A stretch of DNA of 37,997 bases from Microbacterium sp. K24 (GTDB lineage Bacteria; Actinomycetota; Actinomycetes; Actinomycetales; Microbacteriaceae). A program made the translations under genes and the position numbers. Shown piece by piece: positions 1 to 7,349 of this stretch; the first letter of the stretch is position 1, and every line of letters starts with the position of its first letter. The DNA lies in the NCBI RefSeq assembly GCF_004794465.1, contig NZ_SSDJ01000153.1, forward strand, positions 1 to 37,997, read 5' to 3'. A model generated the notes under the pieces. That model saw only the letters and a program-made list of their open reading frames with translations, was not told the DNA's origin and did no database searches.

Positions 1-1
1 C

Positions 2-688
2 GGCGACGGCACCGAGCACGACTCCATCGCCGAGCGCGAGCGCCTCACCGACGCGCTGGCGCTGCACCTCTCGGCGGTGCAGCAGGGCGCGGCGGTGGCT
101 CTGGTCGGCGACACCGTCTACGGCATCCTGCCCGTCGCCGACGCGGCGGCCGAGGATCGTTCGGTCGGCCTCGCCGAGGACTTCCTGCACCGGGTCGGCG
201 ACCGCATCCCCGCCGTGATCGGCGTCGGGCGACCCGCCACGACGGTCGCCGAGATCGCCCGCTCCCGGGCGGAGGCTCAGCGCGCTCTCCGCGTGGTGCT
301 CGAGCGCGTGTCCGGGCCGGGCGTCGACGACCCGCCGTCGGGCGGCGACATCGGCCGGCGCAGCGTCGCCCGGATCGGCGATGTCGAGACCGCCTCGCTG
401 CTGCTCGACCTCCGCGACCTCCGCAGCTCCCGCGGCGACGTCGCATCCGGGGTGCTCGCCCGCCTGATCGAGTACGACGCCCGCAACGACGCGCATCTCA
501 TCGACACGCTCACCGCGTGGCTCGACCGGTTCGGCGACGTCACCGCGGCGGCCGCCGCGTGCTTCGTGCATCCGAACACCTTCCGCTACCGGCTGCGTCG
601 CGTCGCCGAGGTGGGCGGCGTCGACCTCGACGACCCGGATGCGCGGTTCGCGGCGATGCTCGAGATCAGGACGCTCCCGATCCGCTGA
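2..688 (+). CDS. PucR/CdaR-type transcriptional regulator, C-terminal part (5' end outside window)
   Basis: The reading frame is open from the left edge of the window and ends at TGA 686-688, so only about the last 228 residues are present. The C-terminus carries the compact helix-turn-helix of the PucR family: an Ala-rich helix, then VHPNTFRYRLRRV (codons around 563-602), followed by the usual DLDDPDARF and a short tail. This arrangement of a long sensory N-terminus with the HTH at the extreme C-terminus is typical of PucR, CdaR and similar regulators. The inducer and targets cannot be deduced because the N-terminal half and upstream neighbours are missing. The next gene, cutC, follows after 55 bases on the same strand but has its own start signal, so co-transcription is uncertain. 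Confidence 0.85.
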   Translation, partial: GDGTEHDSIAERERLTDALALHLSAVQQGAAVALVGDTVYGILPVADAAAEDRSVGLAEDFLHRVGDRIPAVIGVGRPATTVAEIARSRAEAQRALRVVLERVSGPGVDDPPSGGDIGRRSVARIGDVETASLLLDLRDLRSSRGDVASGVLARLIEYDARNDAHLIDTLTAWLDRFGDVTAAAAACFVHPNTFRYRLRRVAEVGGVDLDDPDARFAAMLEIRTLPIR

Positions 689-731
689 CGCCGCAGTGGC
701 GGAGCCGCCGGGCGGAGCCGACGCGCTCGGG

Positions 732-737
732 CAGAAT
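732..737 (+). promoter_or_regulatory. -10-like hexamer for leaderless cutC
   Basis: CAGAAT lies exactly six bases before the ATG at 744, and no Shine-Dalgarno precedes that ATG. The spacing would put the transcription start on the start codon. No clear -35 is seen. Confidence 0.4.
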
Positions 738-743
738 GGACGG

Positions 744-1493
744 ATGACCCGCACCCTCGCCCTCGAGATCGCCGTACAGGACCCCGCCGGTGTGCGCATC
801 GCCGCCGATATCGGAGCCGCGCGCGTCGAACTCGCGAGCGCCCTCGCGCTCGGCGGTCTCACGCCCTCGCCCGCGACGCTCGAGCTCGCGATCGAGGCCG
901 CCGCGGAGGCCGCCGATGGCACCGGACCCGAGGTGCACGTGCTGATCCGCCCCCGTGCCGGCGGGTTCCACTACGACGCCGACGAGCTCGCCGTCTCGGA
1001 GCGCGACGTGCGCCGGGCGATCGACGCCGGCGCGGCAGGCGTCGTGATCGGGGCCCTCGACGCCGACGGGCGCCTCGACGTCGTCGCCATGGCGAGACTG
1101 CGGGATGCCGCGGGCGGGGCATCCGTGACCCTCCACCGGGCCATCGACATGACGGCCGATCCGGTCGCGACGCTGCGCACCGCACGGGAGCTGGGGCTCC
1201 GTCGCGTGCTCACCTCGGGCGGAGCATCCGCCGCGATCGACGGCATCGACACGCTCCGCGCGCTCGTCGCCGCGGCCGAGGGGCAGATCGACGTCATGGC
1301 GGGCAGCAGCGTCGATGCGGCCAGCGCTCCGGCACTCGCGGCGACCGGTGTCGATGCGATCCACTTCTCCGCGAAGCGCGCGGTCGCCGCGACCGGCGGA
1401 GTGCGGATGGGGTCGGCCTCCGACGGCGTCGGCGGCTACGAGGTCACCGACCGCGACATCGCGCTCGCGATCTGCGCCGCCCTCGGTCGGTAA
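744..1493 (+). CDS. cutC: Copper homeostasis protein CutC
   Basis: A 249-residue TIM-barrel protein matching the CutC family in length and motifs. Residues 27-42 read RVELASALALGGLTPS, the family's hallmark near the second strand. Further on come VLIRPRAGGFHY, GVVIGALDADG, TLHRAIDM and RRVLTSGG, all recognisable CutC blocks. CutC is a cytoplasmic protein linked to copper tolerance in E. coli and Enterococcus; its biochemical activity is not settled. The ATG at 744 is chosen because the protein then begins directly with the conserved first strand (LALEIAVQD) and because a -10-like hexamer lies six bases upstream. The longer open frame back to 639 would add an Arg/Ser-rich stretch that looks non-coding. 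It stands alone between a regulator and a hydrolase; no copper exporter is nearby. Confidence 0.92.
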   Translation: MTRTLALEIAVQDPAGVRIAADIGAARVELASALALGGLTPSPATLELAIEAAAEAADGTGPEVHVLIRPRAGGFHYDADELAVSERDVRRAIDAGAAGVVIGALDADGRLDVVAMARLRDAAGGASVTLHRAIDMTADPVATLRTARELGLRRVLTSGGASAAIDGIDTLRALVAAAEGQIDVMAGSSVDAASAPALAATGVDAIHFSAKRAVAATGGVRMGSASDGVGGYEVTDRDIALAICAALGR

Positions 1494-1514
1494 CGCTCGG
1501 GAGCCGTCGGTCGG

Positions 1515-1520
1515 TAGGCT
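1515..1520 (+). promoter_or_regulatory. -10 hexamer TAGGCT for a leaderless hydrolase transcript
   Basis: TAGGCT fits TANNNT and ends six bases before the GTG start at 1527. No ribosome binding site is present between them, which fits leaderless initiation. Confidence 0.5.
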
Positions 1521-1526
1521 CTCCCC

Positions 1527-2402
1527 GTGACGGATACCCGCGAGTTCACCGACGCCCACGGCATCGCCATCGTCTACGACGTCCACCCGACCGCCTCGAC
1601 ACCGCGGGGAGTCGTGCAGCTGCTGCACGGGGTCGGCGAGCACGCCGGCCGCTACGGCGCCCTGGTGACCGCCCTGACCGAGGCCGGGTTCATCGTGTAC
1701 GCGGACGATCACCGCGGCCACGGCCGCACCGGCATCCGCCAGCACGACGGACCCGCGCGACTGGGGCATCTGGGCAAGGGCGGCCTGCGCGCGGCCGAGG
1801 ACGCGATCTGGCAGCTGACCGGCATCATCCGCGACGAGAACCCGGACCTGCCGCTCGTGCTGTTCGGGCATTCGTGGGGATCGTTCCTGGCGCAGAAGCT
1901 CGTCACTCATCACCCCGACGCCTGGGACGCCGTGATCCTCTCCGGGTCGGCGCTGCTGACGCCGGGCACGCTGAACGCGGCGCCGCTGAACGCGCGGTGG
2001 GCGAAGGACGAAGGGGCGACCGGGCTCGAATGGCTCAGCCGCGATCCGGCCGTGTGGGCGTCGTTCCACGACGATCCGCTCACCACCGACGTGCCGCTGC
2101 TCAAGCTCTTCGGGCCGATCGAGGCGGCGAAGCTCTACGGTCGTCCGGCGAAGGACCTGAGGTCTGCGCGCGGAGGGAACGACCTCCCGATGCTGCTGCT
2201 CGTCGGACGCGACGATCCGGTCGGCGGCCCGCACAGCGTGCACAAGCTCGCCGACGAGTACCGCTCGCGCTCGGGCCTCGAGGATGTCACGACGCTGGTC
2301 TACCCCGACGCGCGGCACGAGATCCTCAATGAGCTCCGGCAGGACGAGGTGCGCGCCGACGTGCTCGCCTGGCTCGACACGCGCTTCCCCTCGCGCGCCT
2401 GA
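1527..2402 (+). CDS. Alpha/beta hydrolase, monoacylglycerol lipase-like (serine aminopeptidase S33/hydrolase_4 type)
   Basis: A 291-residue alpha/beta-hydrolase. The oxyanion region VVQLLHGVGEHAGRYG and the following YADDHRGHGRTG are typical of the monoacylglycerol lipase/lysophospholipase group. The nucleophile elbow is GHSWGS with Ser116; Asp229 or Asp230 (GRDDPVGG) and His264 (ARHEILNE) complete a plausible catalytic triad. A cap region lies between about residues 130 and 200. No signal peptide is seen, so it is probably cytoplasmic and acts on acylglycerols or related esters; the exact substrate is not visible. The GTG start at 1527 is favoured by the preceding TAGGCT-N6 arrangement and because the protein then starts TDTREFTDAHG, as usual in the family. 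A strong inverted repeat follows the stop codon. Confidence 0.88.
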   Translation: MTDTREFTDAHGIAIVYDVHPTASTPRGVVQLLHGVGEHAGRYGALVTALTEAGFIVYADDHRGHGRTGIRQHDGPARLGHLGKGGLRAAEDAIWQLTGIIRDENPDLPLVLFGHSWGSFLAQKLVTHHPDAWDAVILSGSALLTPGTLNAAPLNARWAKDEGATGLEWLSRDPAVWASFHDDPLTTDVPLLKLFGPIEAAKLYGRPAKDLRSARGGNDLPMLLLVGRDDPVGGPHSVHKLADEYRSRSGLEDVTTLVYPDARHEILNELRQDEVRADVLAWLDTRFPSRA

Positions 2403-2405
2403 CCC

Positions 2406-2468
2406 CTTTCGAATCGCGCAACTGGCCCCCAATACGGCTCGAAACTGACCATTTGCGCGATTCGAAAG
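2406..2468 (+). repeat. 16-bp perfect inverted repeat with 31-base spacer, downstream of the hydrolase gene
   Basis: The arms are 2406-2421 (CTTTCGAATCGCGCAA) and 2453-2468 (its exact reverse complement). The similarity continues imperfectly inward (CTGGCC against ATGGTC). There is no U-rich tail, so a classical Rho-independent terminator is doubtful. It could be a cruciform, a protein-binding site or a dispersed intergenic element. It lies between two same-strand genes. Confidence 0.75.
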
Positions 2469-2577
2469 CGTCGCGACGTTACGCACCGTGAAGGCGCGTG
2501 ACGTCATCCGGGCGTGCGACTCGGGCGCCGCTCTACATTCGGACCAGGATTCCGCGGGAACGCGAGAGGGCGGTCGG

Positions 2578-3315
2578 ATGAGCTTCGTCAGCGAATGGCG
2601 TGATTGGCATGCAGCGCGGGAACGCCTCGCGGGCTCCGAGTACGGACCCTCGGCGCTCGAGTCGACGAACTGGCTCATCACGATGCCCGCCGCGGTCGAC
2701 GGCATCCCCGGCCTCTGGGCCCTGACCGGCGACGGCGGCATCCGCGGCAGCGAGCTCGGGCAGTCCGGCGCCACCGTGACTCTGCGCGGCTCGGAGAGCT
2801 TCCGGCTCGGACGGCGCGAGCTGCGGGTGTTCGACCGTCACGGCACGCTCGCTCTGCGGGTGCTGAACCCGGCCCGCCCGCAACGCGAGTGGTTCACCGC
2901 GATCGACGCCTACGCGCCCGACGAGCGGTGGCGCCTGCCGGCGCGATTCGAGGAGACGCCGGGGGAGCGGGTCGTCATCACCGCGGTCGACGGCGCGGCG
3001 CGGGAGACCCCCGTCGCCGGGCGGCTGCACTTCGAACTCGCCGGCACGCCGCACACCCTGACCGTGACGCGGGGCTCGCAGGGAGGGCTGCGCGCCGTCT
3101 TCGCCGACGGGACCAACGGCCTCGAGACGTACCGGTTCCGGTTCCTCCCGATCGAGGAGCCCGCGGAGGACGGCTCGGCGATCATCGACTTCAACCGCGC
3201 CTACCTGCCGCCGTGCGCGTTCTCGGATCAGTTCGTCTGCCCACTGCCGCCCCCGGGCAACCGGTACTCGACGCCGATCCGCGCCGGTGAGCGCGTGGTC
3301 GTGCTCGGCGGCTGA
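2578..3315 (+). CDS. DUF1684 domain protein
   Basis: A 245-residue protein of the DUF1684 family, common in Actinobacteria and of unknown function. The N-terminus has the family pattern of W..W and an ESTNWL segment followed by a small beta-rich domain. The C-terminal half holds DFNRAYLPPCAFSDQFVCPLPPPGNRY, shortened in the usual way to the conserved elements DFNRAYLPPCAFS and CPLPPPGN with Cys residues near the end. No signal peptide or membrane segment is apparent. The ATG at 2578 is preceded by GAGAGGG and is preferred over the upstream GTG at 2488, whose extra 30 residues look non-coding and overlap the promoter region. A possible -10 (TACATT) lies at about 2533-2538. The following lipoate ligase has its own promoter signal. 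Confidence 0.85.
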   Translation: MSFVSEWRDWHAARERLAGSEYGPSALESTNWLITMPAAVDGIPGLWALTGDGGIRGSELGQSGATVTLRGSESFRLGRRELRVFDRHGTLALRVLNPARPQREWFTAIDAYAPDERWRLPARFEETPGERVVITAVDGAARETPVAGRLHFELAGTPHTLTVTRGSQGGLRAVFADGTNGLETYRFRFLPIEEPAEDGSAIIDFNRAYLPPCAFSDQFVCPLPPPGNRYSTPIRAGERVVVLGG

Positions 3316-3341
3316 CCCGCCGCAGAGGAGCCCGCGCGGCT

Positions 3342-3347
3342 TAAGCT
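3342..3347 (+). promoter_or_regulatory. -10 hexamer TAAGCT for leaderless lipoate ligase
   Basis: TAAGCT lies exactly six bases before the GTG at 3354, with no ribosome binding site between. It fits the recurrent TANNNT-N6-start pattern of this window. Confidence 0.5.
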
Positions 3348-3353
3348 GGAACC

Positions 3354-4403
3354 GTGCACGGTGAATACAAGGTCCCAGGAGGAAAGCTGGTCGTCGTCGA
3401 CCTCGAGGTCGAAGACGACAGGATCGCCCGCTTCCGGCTGGCCGGCGACTTCTTCCTCGAGCCCGACACGGCCCTCGACGACATCAACGCCGCCGTGAAC
3501 GGACTGGCAGTGGAGTCGGATGCGACGGTCATCGCCGCCGCCGTGCGCGAGGCCCTGCCCGACGGTGCGCAGCTGCTCGGGTTCACCCCCGAGGCTGTCG
3601 GCACCGCCGTGCGCCGCGCCCTGGTCACGGCGCCCGGCTGGCGCGACTTCGACTGGGAGATCGTGCACGACAAGGCCGTCTCGCCTCGGATGAACCTCGC
3701 CCTCGACGAGGTGCTCACCTCGCGGGTCGGCGAAGGCCGCCGCCGCCCCACGCTGCGCATCTGGGAGTGGGACGAGTCCGCCGTCGTGATCGGGTCGTTC
3801 CAGTCGTACCGCAACGAGGTCGATCCCGAGGGCGCCGCCCGGCACGGCTTCGACGTCGTGCGCCGCATCTCCGGCGGCGGCGCCATGCTCATGGCCGCGG
3901 GGCAGATCATCACCTACTCGCTGTACGTGCCGGCATCCCTCGTCGCGGGCATGACGTTCGCCGACTCCTACGCGTTCCTCGACGACTGGGTGCTGCAGGC
4001 GCTGCGATCGGTCGGCATCGACGCGGTCTACCAGCCGCTCAACGACATCGCGAGCCCGACCGGCAAGATCGGCGGGGCCGCCCAGAAGCGCCTCGCCAAC
4101 GGCGGCGTGCTGCATCACGCCACGCTCTCGTACGACATCGACGGCCAGACCATGACCGAGGTCCTGCGCATCGGCCGCGAGAAGCTGAGCGACAAGGGCA
4201 CCACTTCGGCGGCGAAGCGCGTCGACCCCCTGCGCAGCCAGACCGGTCTCGCGCGCGCCGAGATCATCGAGCGTTTCAAGGACACCTTCCGCTCGCTGAC
4301 GGATGCCGAGACCGGCACGATCACCCCGGAAGAGTACGCCGCCGCCGAAGCCCTCGTGGAGTCGAAGTTCTCCACCGAGGCGTGGCTGCATCGGGTGCCG
4401 TGA
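3354..4403 (+). CDS. Lipoate-protein ligase family protein with N-terminal accessory domain
   Basis: A 349-residue protein in two parts. Residues 1 to about 85 (HGEYKVPGGKLVVVDLEV, then GDFFLEPD and a DDIN.AVNGL segment) resemble the small accessory domain found at the C-terminus of bacterial LplA or as the separate archaeal LplB. From about residue 98 follows the catalytic lipoate/biotin ligase fold, with RISGGGAM at 171-178 and the lipoyl-AMP-contacting lysine in PTGKIGGAAQK (Lys238). The expected role is ATP-dependent attachment of lipoate to E2 or GcvH proteins in the cytoplasm. The domain order is reversed relative to E. coli LplA. The GTG start is fixed by the MHGEYKVPGGK opening and a -10 hexamer six bases upstream. 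Its stop overlaps the next gene's start (GTGA), indicating translational coupling with the methyltransferase. Confidence 0.88.
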   Translation: MHGEYKVPGGKLVVVDLEVEDDRIARFRLAGDFFLEPDTALDDINAAVNGLAVESDATVIAAAVREALPDGAQLLGFTPEAVGTAVRRALVTAPGWRDFDWEIVHDKAVSPRMNLALDEVLTSRVGEGRRRPTLRIWEWDESAVVIGSFQSYRNEVDPEGAARHGFDVVRRISGGGAMLMAAGQIITYSLYVPASLVAGMTFADSYAFLDDWVLQALRSVGIDAVYQPLNDIASPTGKIGGAAQKRLANGGVLHHATLSYDIDGQTMTEVLRIGREKLSDKGTTSAAKRVDPLRSQTGLARAEIIERFKDTFRSLTDAETGTITPEEYAAAEALVESKFSTEAWLHRVP

Positions 4404-5287
4404 CCGACCCCTCCCCGGGCGCCGTCACGATCATCGAGGGCGACAACCTCGCCGTCGCGGCGACCCTGCCCGCGGCATCCTTCACGCTCGTCTATCTCGA
4501 CCCGCCGTTCAACACCGGCCGCACCCAGGAGCGGCAGGTCGTCACCGCGCGGCGGGCGGGGGGCGAGTCGGAGAACGGGCAGGACCCGGATGCCGCGACC
4601 GAGATCCGGCACGGGTTCCACGGACACGCGTACGAGCGGGTGCGCGGGATGCTGCGCACCTACGACGACCGCTTCGACGACTACGGGGCCTTCCTGATGC
4701 CGCGGCTCGAGGAGGCGTGGCGCCTGCTCGCCGACGACGGCACCCTGTACCTGCACCTCGACTACCGCGAATCCCACTACGCGAAGGTGATGCTCGATGC
4801 GGTGTTCGGGCGCGACTGCTTCCTCAACGAGCTGATCTGGGCCTATGACTACGGGGCGAAGTCGCGGCGCCGCTGGCCCACGAAGCACGACACGATCCTC
4901 GTCTACGTGAAGAATCCGCGGGAGTACGTGTTCGACTCCGACGAGGTGGACCGCGAGCCGTACATGGCGCCGGGGCTGGTCACGGCCGAGAAGGCGGCGC
5001 GGGGCAAGCTCCCGACCGATGTCTGGTGGCACACGATCGTGCCGACGACCGGGCGCGAGAAGACCGGGTACCCGACGCAGAAGCCCGAGGGGGTTCTTCG
5101 CCGCATCGTGCGGGCGTCGAGCCGCCCGGGAGACCGCGTGCTCGACCTCTTCGCGGGCAGCGGCACGACGGGAGCGGTCGCGTCGGCGCTCGGCCGCGAT
5201 GCGGTTCTCGTCGACGACAACCCCGAGGCGATCCGCGTGATGACCGAGCGGATGCCGCACGCCGAGGTCACACGCCTCGAGGCGTAG
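4400..5287 (+). CDS. Site-specific DNA methyltransferase (N6-adenine/N4-cytosine, beta class), solitary
   Basis: A 295-residue amino-methyltransferase. The catalytic motif IV is DPPFNTG (Asp34 to Phe37), and the AdoMet-binding motif I is DLFAGSGTTG (from Asp249). The order, catalytic motif first and AdoMet motif last, marks the beta class, which includes CcrM and Type III Mod subunits. Between them lie DDYGAFLMPRLEEAWRLLADDG and HLDYRESHYAK-type blocks (shortened here to DDYGAFLMPRL and LDYRESHYAK) and the YPTQKPE motif X. No endonuclease, specificity subunit or helicase is adjacent, so it appears to be an orphan methyltransferase, perhaps regulatory or housekeeping. The GTG start overlaps the ligase stop in a GTGA. 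It converges with the TetR gene 18 bases downstream. The recognition site cannot be inferred. Confidence 0.9.
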   Translation: MTDPSPGAVTIIEGDNLAVAATLPAASFTLVYLDPPFNTGRTQERQVVTARRAGGESENGQDPDAATEIRHGFHGHAYERVRGMLRTYDDRFDDYGAFLMPRLEEAWRLLADDGTLYLHLDYRESHYAKVMLDAVFGRDCFLNELIWAYDYGAKSRRRWPTKHDTILVYVKNPREYVFDSDEVDREPYMAPGLVTAEKAARGKLPTDVWWHTIVPTTGREKTGYPTQKPEGVLRRIVRASSRPGDRVLDLFAGSGTTGAVASALGRDAVLVDDNPEAIRVMTERMPHAEVTRLEA

Positions 5288-5305
5288 GATGCCGGGACGG
5301 GCGGG

Positions 5306-5875
5306 TCAGGCGGGGCGGAGGAGCACGAGGAACCGCTCGATCTCGGCGGCCATGTCGAGTGTCGGGTCGAGCATCCACGCGGACTGGAGGCCGTCGGCGA
5401 GTGCGTGCATCGTGCGCACGATCCAGGCGGGATCGAGGTCGTCGCGGAGCCGTCCGGCCTGTTGATCGGCGACGACCCGCGCGCGCACCGCGCCCTCGAC
5501 GCGTGCGGTGCGGTCTCGGAAGTAGTCGTGCGCCGGATGCTCGGGGTCGCCGGCCTCGGCGGCGAGCTGCGCGTACAGCTGCACCAGACCGGGCACCGAG
5601 GCGTTGTGCCGCGTGACGGCGAGGAAGGCGGCGATCACGTCCTCCCCGGCGTACTCCTGCTCGTCGCGGTCGTCGCGCGCGCGGAGGATCGCGACGAAGA
5701 GCTCTTCCTTGGTGCCGAAGTAGTGCAGGAGGCCGGCGGGGCTGAGGCCGGCGGCGTCCGCGATCTCGCGCACCGAGGCCTTGCGGTACCCGTGCTCGGC
5801 GACGACGGCCAGGGCCGCCTCGAGGATCTCCTCGCGCTTGGCGACGCCCTTCGCGTATGCCCCTCTTGTCGCCAT
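5306..5875 (-). CDS. TetR/AcrR-family repressor of the adjacent MFS-esterase operon
   Basis: A 189-residue TetR-type regulator. The N-terminal DNA-binding domain reads KREEILEAALAVVAEHGYRK, then ASVREIADAAGLSPAGLLHYFGTKEELF (the HTH and its recognition helix, about residues 14-60, with the diagnostic LLHYFGTKEEL). The C-terminal ligand-binding domain has no assignable ligand. It is divergent from the MFS gene at 6025, and two related palindromes lie in the 149-base gap, so autoregulation and control of the transporter/esterase operon are likely. The minus-strand sequence TACGCT lies exactly six bases before its ATG, suggesting a leaderless transcript. Its 3' end converges with the methyltransferase. 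Confidence 0.9.
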   Translation of the reverse strand: MATRGAYAKGVAKREEILEAALAVVAEHGYRKASVREIADAAGLSPAGLLHYFGTKEELFVAILRARDDRDEQEYAGEDVIAAFLAVTRHNASVPGLVQLYAQLAAEAGDPEHPAHDYFRDRTARVEGAVRARVVADQQAGRLRDDLDPAWIVRTMHALADGLQSAWMLDPTLDMAAEIERFLVLLRPA

Positions 5876-5881
5876 GCCCTC

Positions 5882-5887
5882 AGCGTA
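5882..5887 (-). promoter_or_regulatory. -10 hexamer TACGCT for leaderless tetR
   Basis: Read on the minus strand, TACGCT is followed by six bases and then the ATG of the repressor gene. There is no ribosome binding site. Confidence 0.5.
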
Positions 5888-5912
5888 TCCGTCACGACCT
5901 GATCACAAAAAC

Positions 5913-5925
5913 CGAACAACGTTCG
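5913..5925. promoter_or_regulatory. Secondary operator half-palindrome (CGAAC-AAC-GTTCG)
   Basis: A 5-bp inverted repeat with the same AAC centre as the stronger operator at 5970-5996; the shared core is ACCnAACAACGTTnG. It lies upstream of the repressor's own -10, so it may mediate autoregulation. The centres of the two sites are 64 bp apart. Confidence 0.55.
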
Positions 5926-5969
5926 TGAATCACTTGCGCGCGCCGCCGGGGATCTGTCACGATGTGCGA

Positions 5970-5996
5970 TGAATACCAAACAACGTTTGGTATTCA
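5970..5996. promoter_or_regulatory. Main TetR operator: perfect 12-bp inverted repeat with 3-base centre
   Basis: The arms TGAATACCAAAC (5970-5981) and its exact reverse complement (5985-5996) flank AAC. It lies between a plausible promoter for the MFS gene (TTGCGC at 5934-5939, weak -10 CACGAT at 5958-5963) and the ATG at 6025, so bound repressor would block transcription. Its size and symmetry are typical of TetR operators. Confidence 0.8.
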
Positions 5997-6024
5997 TTCC
6001 GCATCCGCTCAACGAGGAGCCGAC

Positions 6025-7320
6025 ATGTCCGTGTCCCCGCTCGACCCCACCACCGAACTCGCCCCGACCGGCAGCATCCGCGCGGTCCCTCCCGGCGCGG
6101 GGGAGCCCGCCGCCAGTCCACCCGCGAACCGGCGCCTGCTGCCCAGCCTGCTGATCGCCTCGCTCACCCTGTTCGCCACCTACGGCGGCCTCATCGCGAT
6201 CCTGCTGCCGAGCCAGGTGCTGCTCATCGACGAGGCGAACAAGGTCGGCAACCTCGCCCTCGTCACCACGATCTCGTTCGTCTTCACGCTGTTCGCGCAG
6301 CCCATCGTCGGCGCCTTGAGCGACCGCACCCGCTCCCGCTTCGGCCGGCGCGTGCCGTGGATGGTGACCGGCGCGATCGTCGGCGGCATCTTCCTCTTCG
6401 GCCTCGGCTCCTTGAGTGACATCCTCTGGATCACGGTCTTCTGGGTCGTCATCCAGGTCGCCCTCAACTTCTTCCAGGCTCCGCTCACCGCCATCACCGC
6501 CGACCGGTTCCCCCGGGCGAAACGCGGCGGGGCGAGCGCCATGATCGGGCTGGGCACGCAGCTCGGCATGACCGTGGGCATCATGCTCGCCGGGGCGTTC
6601 GCCGCGCAGATCGGCATCGGATACTCGGTGTTCGGCGGGGCGGTGATCGTCGCCGCACTGCTGTTCGGCCTCGTCAACCGCGACTGGTCGTCGAAGGATG
6701 CCGCTGTCGACACGTTCCGCTGGGGCGCGTTCTTCCGGGGGTTCTGGATCGACCCGCGCCGCCATCCCGACTTCGCCTGGGCCTTCGCCGCGCGCTTCCT
6801 GCTGATCCTCGGCTACTTCGTCGTGAGCGCCTACCAGCTCTACATGCTCACCGACTACATCGGGCTTCCGCTCGCCGAGGCGCAGGGCGCTGTCGTGACC
6901 CTCACCCTCGTAGCCTTCGTGCCCACCCTCATCGCGATCGGCCTCTCGGGCTGGTGGAGCGACAGGGTCGGCCGCCGCAAGGTGTTCATCTACGCGGCAT
7001 CCGTCGTCATGGTCGCGGGGCTCGCGATGCCGCTGCTGCAGCCGAACATGACGGGGATGATCCTGATGAGCATCATCAACGGCATCGGCTTCGGCCTGTA
7101 CATGTCGGTGGATGCCGCGCTGATGACCGAGGTGCTGCCGAACGAGGGGGTCTCGGCCGGCAAGGACCTCGGCATCCTCAACGTCGCGACCAACGTGCCG
7201 CAGGCGCTGAGTCCCGCGATCGGCCGAGTGATCATCACGGCGCTGGGCGGGTACGCGACGCTCTTCGTCTTCGTGATCCTCGCCGCCGTCGCCACCGCGC
7301 CGATCAAGGGAGTGCGCTGA
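6025..7320 (+). CDS. MFS transporter
   Basis: A 431-residue, 12-helix major facilitator protein with a hydrophilic N-terminal tail of about 40 residues. The loop 2-3 signature GALSDRTRSRFGRR lies near residue 97, and the equivalent loop in the second half is WSDRVGRRKVF near residue 309. The strong basic DRTRSRFGRR loop and overall pattern resemble sugar/glycoside-type or SLC45-like permeases; the substrate cannot be read. The ATG at 6025 follows GAGGAG at 6014-6019. The gene is divergent from a TetR repressor, and its stop overlaps the first possible start of the esterase gene, so transporter, esterase and PAP2 protein form one operon. Import of an ester followed by cytoplasmic hydrolysis is a reasonable inference; efflux is also possible. 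Confidence 0.9.
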   Translation: MSVSPLDPTTELAPTGSIRAVPPGAGEPAASPPANRRLLPSLLIASLTLFATYGGLIAILLPSQVLLIDEANKVGNLALVTTISFVFTLFAQPIVGALSDRTRSRFGRRVPWMVTGAIVGGIFLFGLGSLSDILWITVFWVVIQVALNFFQAPLTAITADRFPRAKRGGASAMIGLGTQLGMTVGIMLAGAFAAQIGIGYSVFGGAVIVAALLFGLVNRDWSSKDAAVDTFRWGAFFRGFWIDPRRHPDFAWAFAARFLLILGYFVVSAYQLYMLTDYIGLPLAEAQGAVVTLTLVAFVPTLIAIGLSGWWSDRVGRRKVFIYAASVVMVAGLAMPLLQPNMTGMILMSIINGIGFGLYMSVDAALMTEVLPNEGVSAGKDLGILNVATNVPQALSPAIGRVIITALGGYATLFVFVILAAVATAPIKGVR

Positions 7321-7349
7321 TGCTCAGGAACGAACAGGAGAATGCTGTG

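Noticed and set aside
666..2774. Very long open frame on the minus strand
   Set aside because: It is antisense to cutC and the hydrolase, which have clear domains; its translation is Arg/Gly/Asp-rich low complexity typical of GC-rich antisense frames.
4400..5287. Restriction-modification or phage-defence island
   Set aside because: Only the methyltransferase is present; neighbours are a lipoate ligase and a TetR gene with no nuclease, helicase or integrase.
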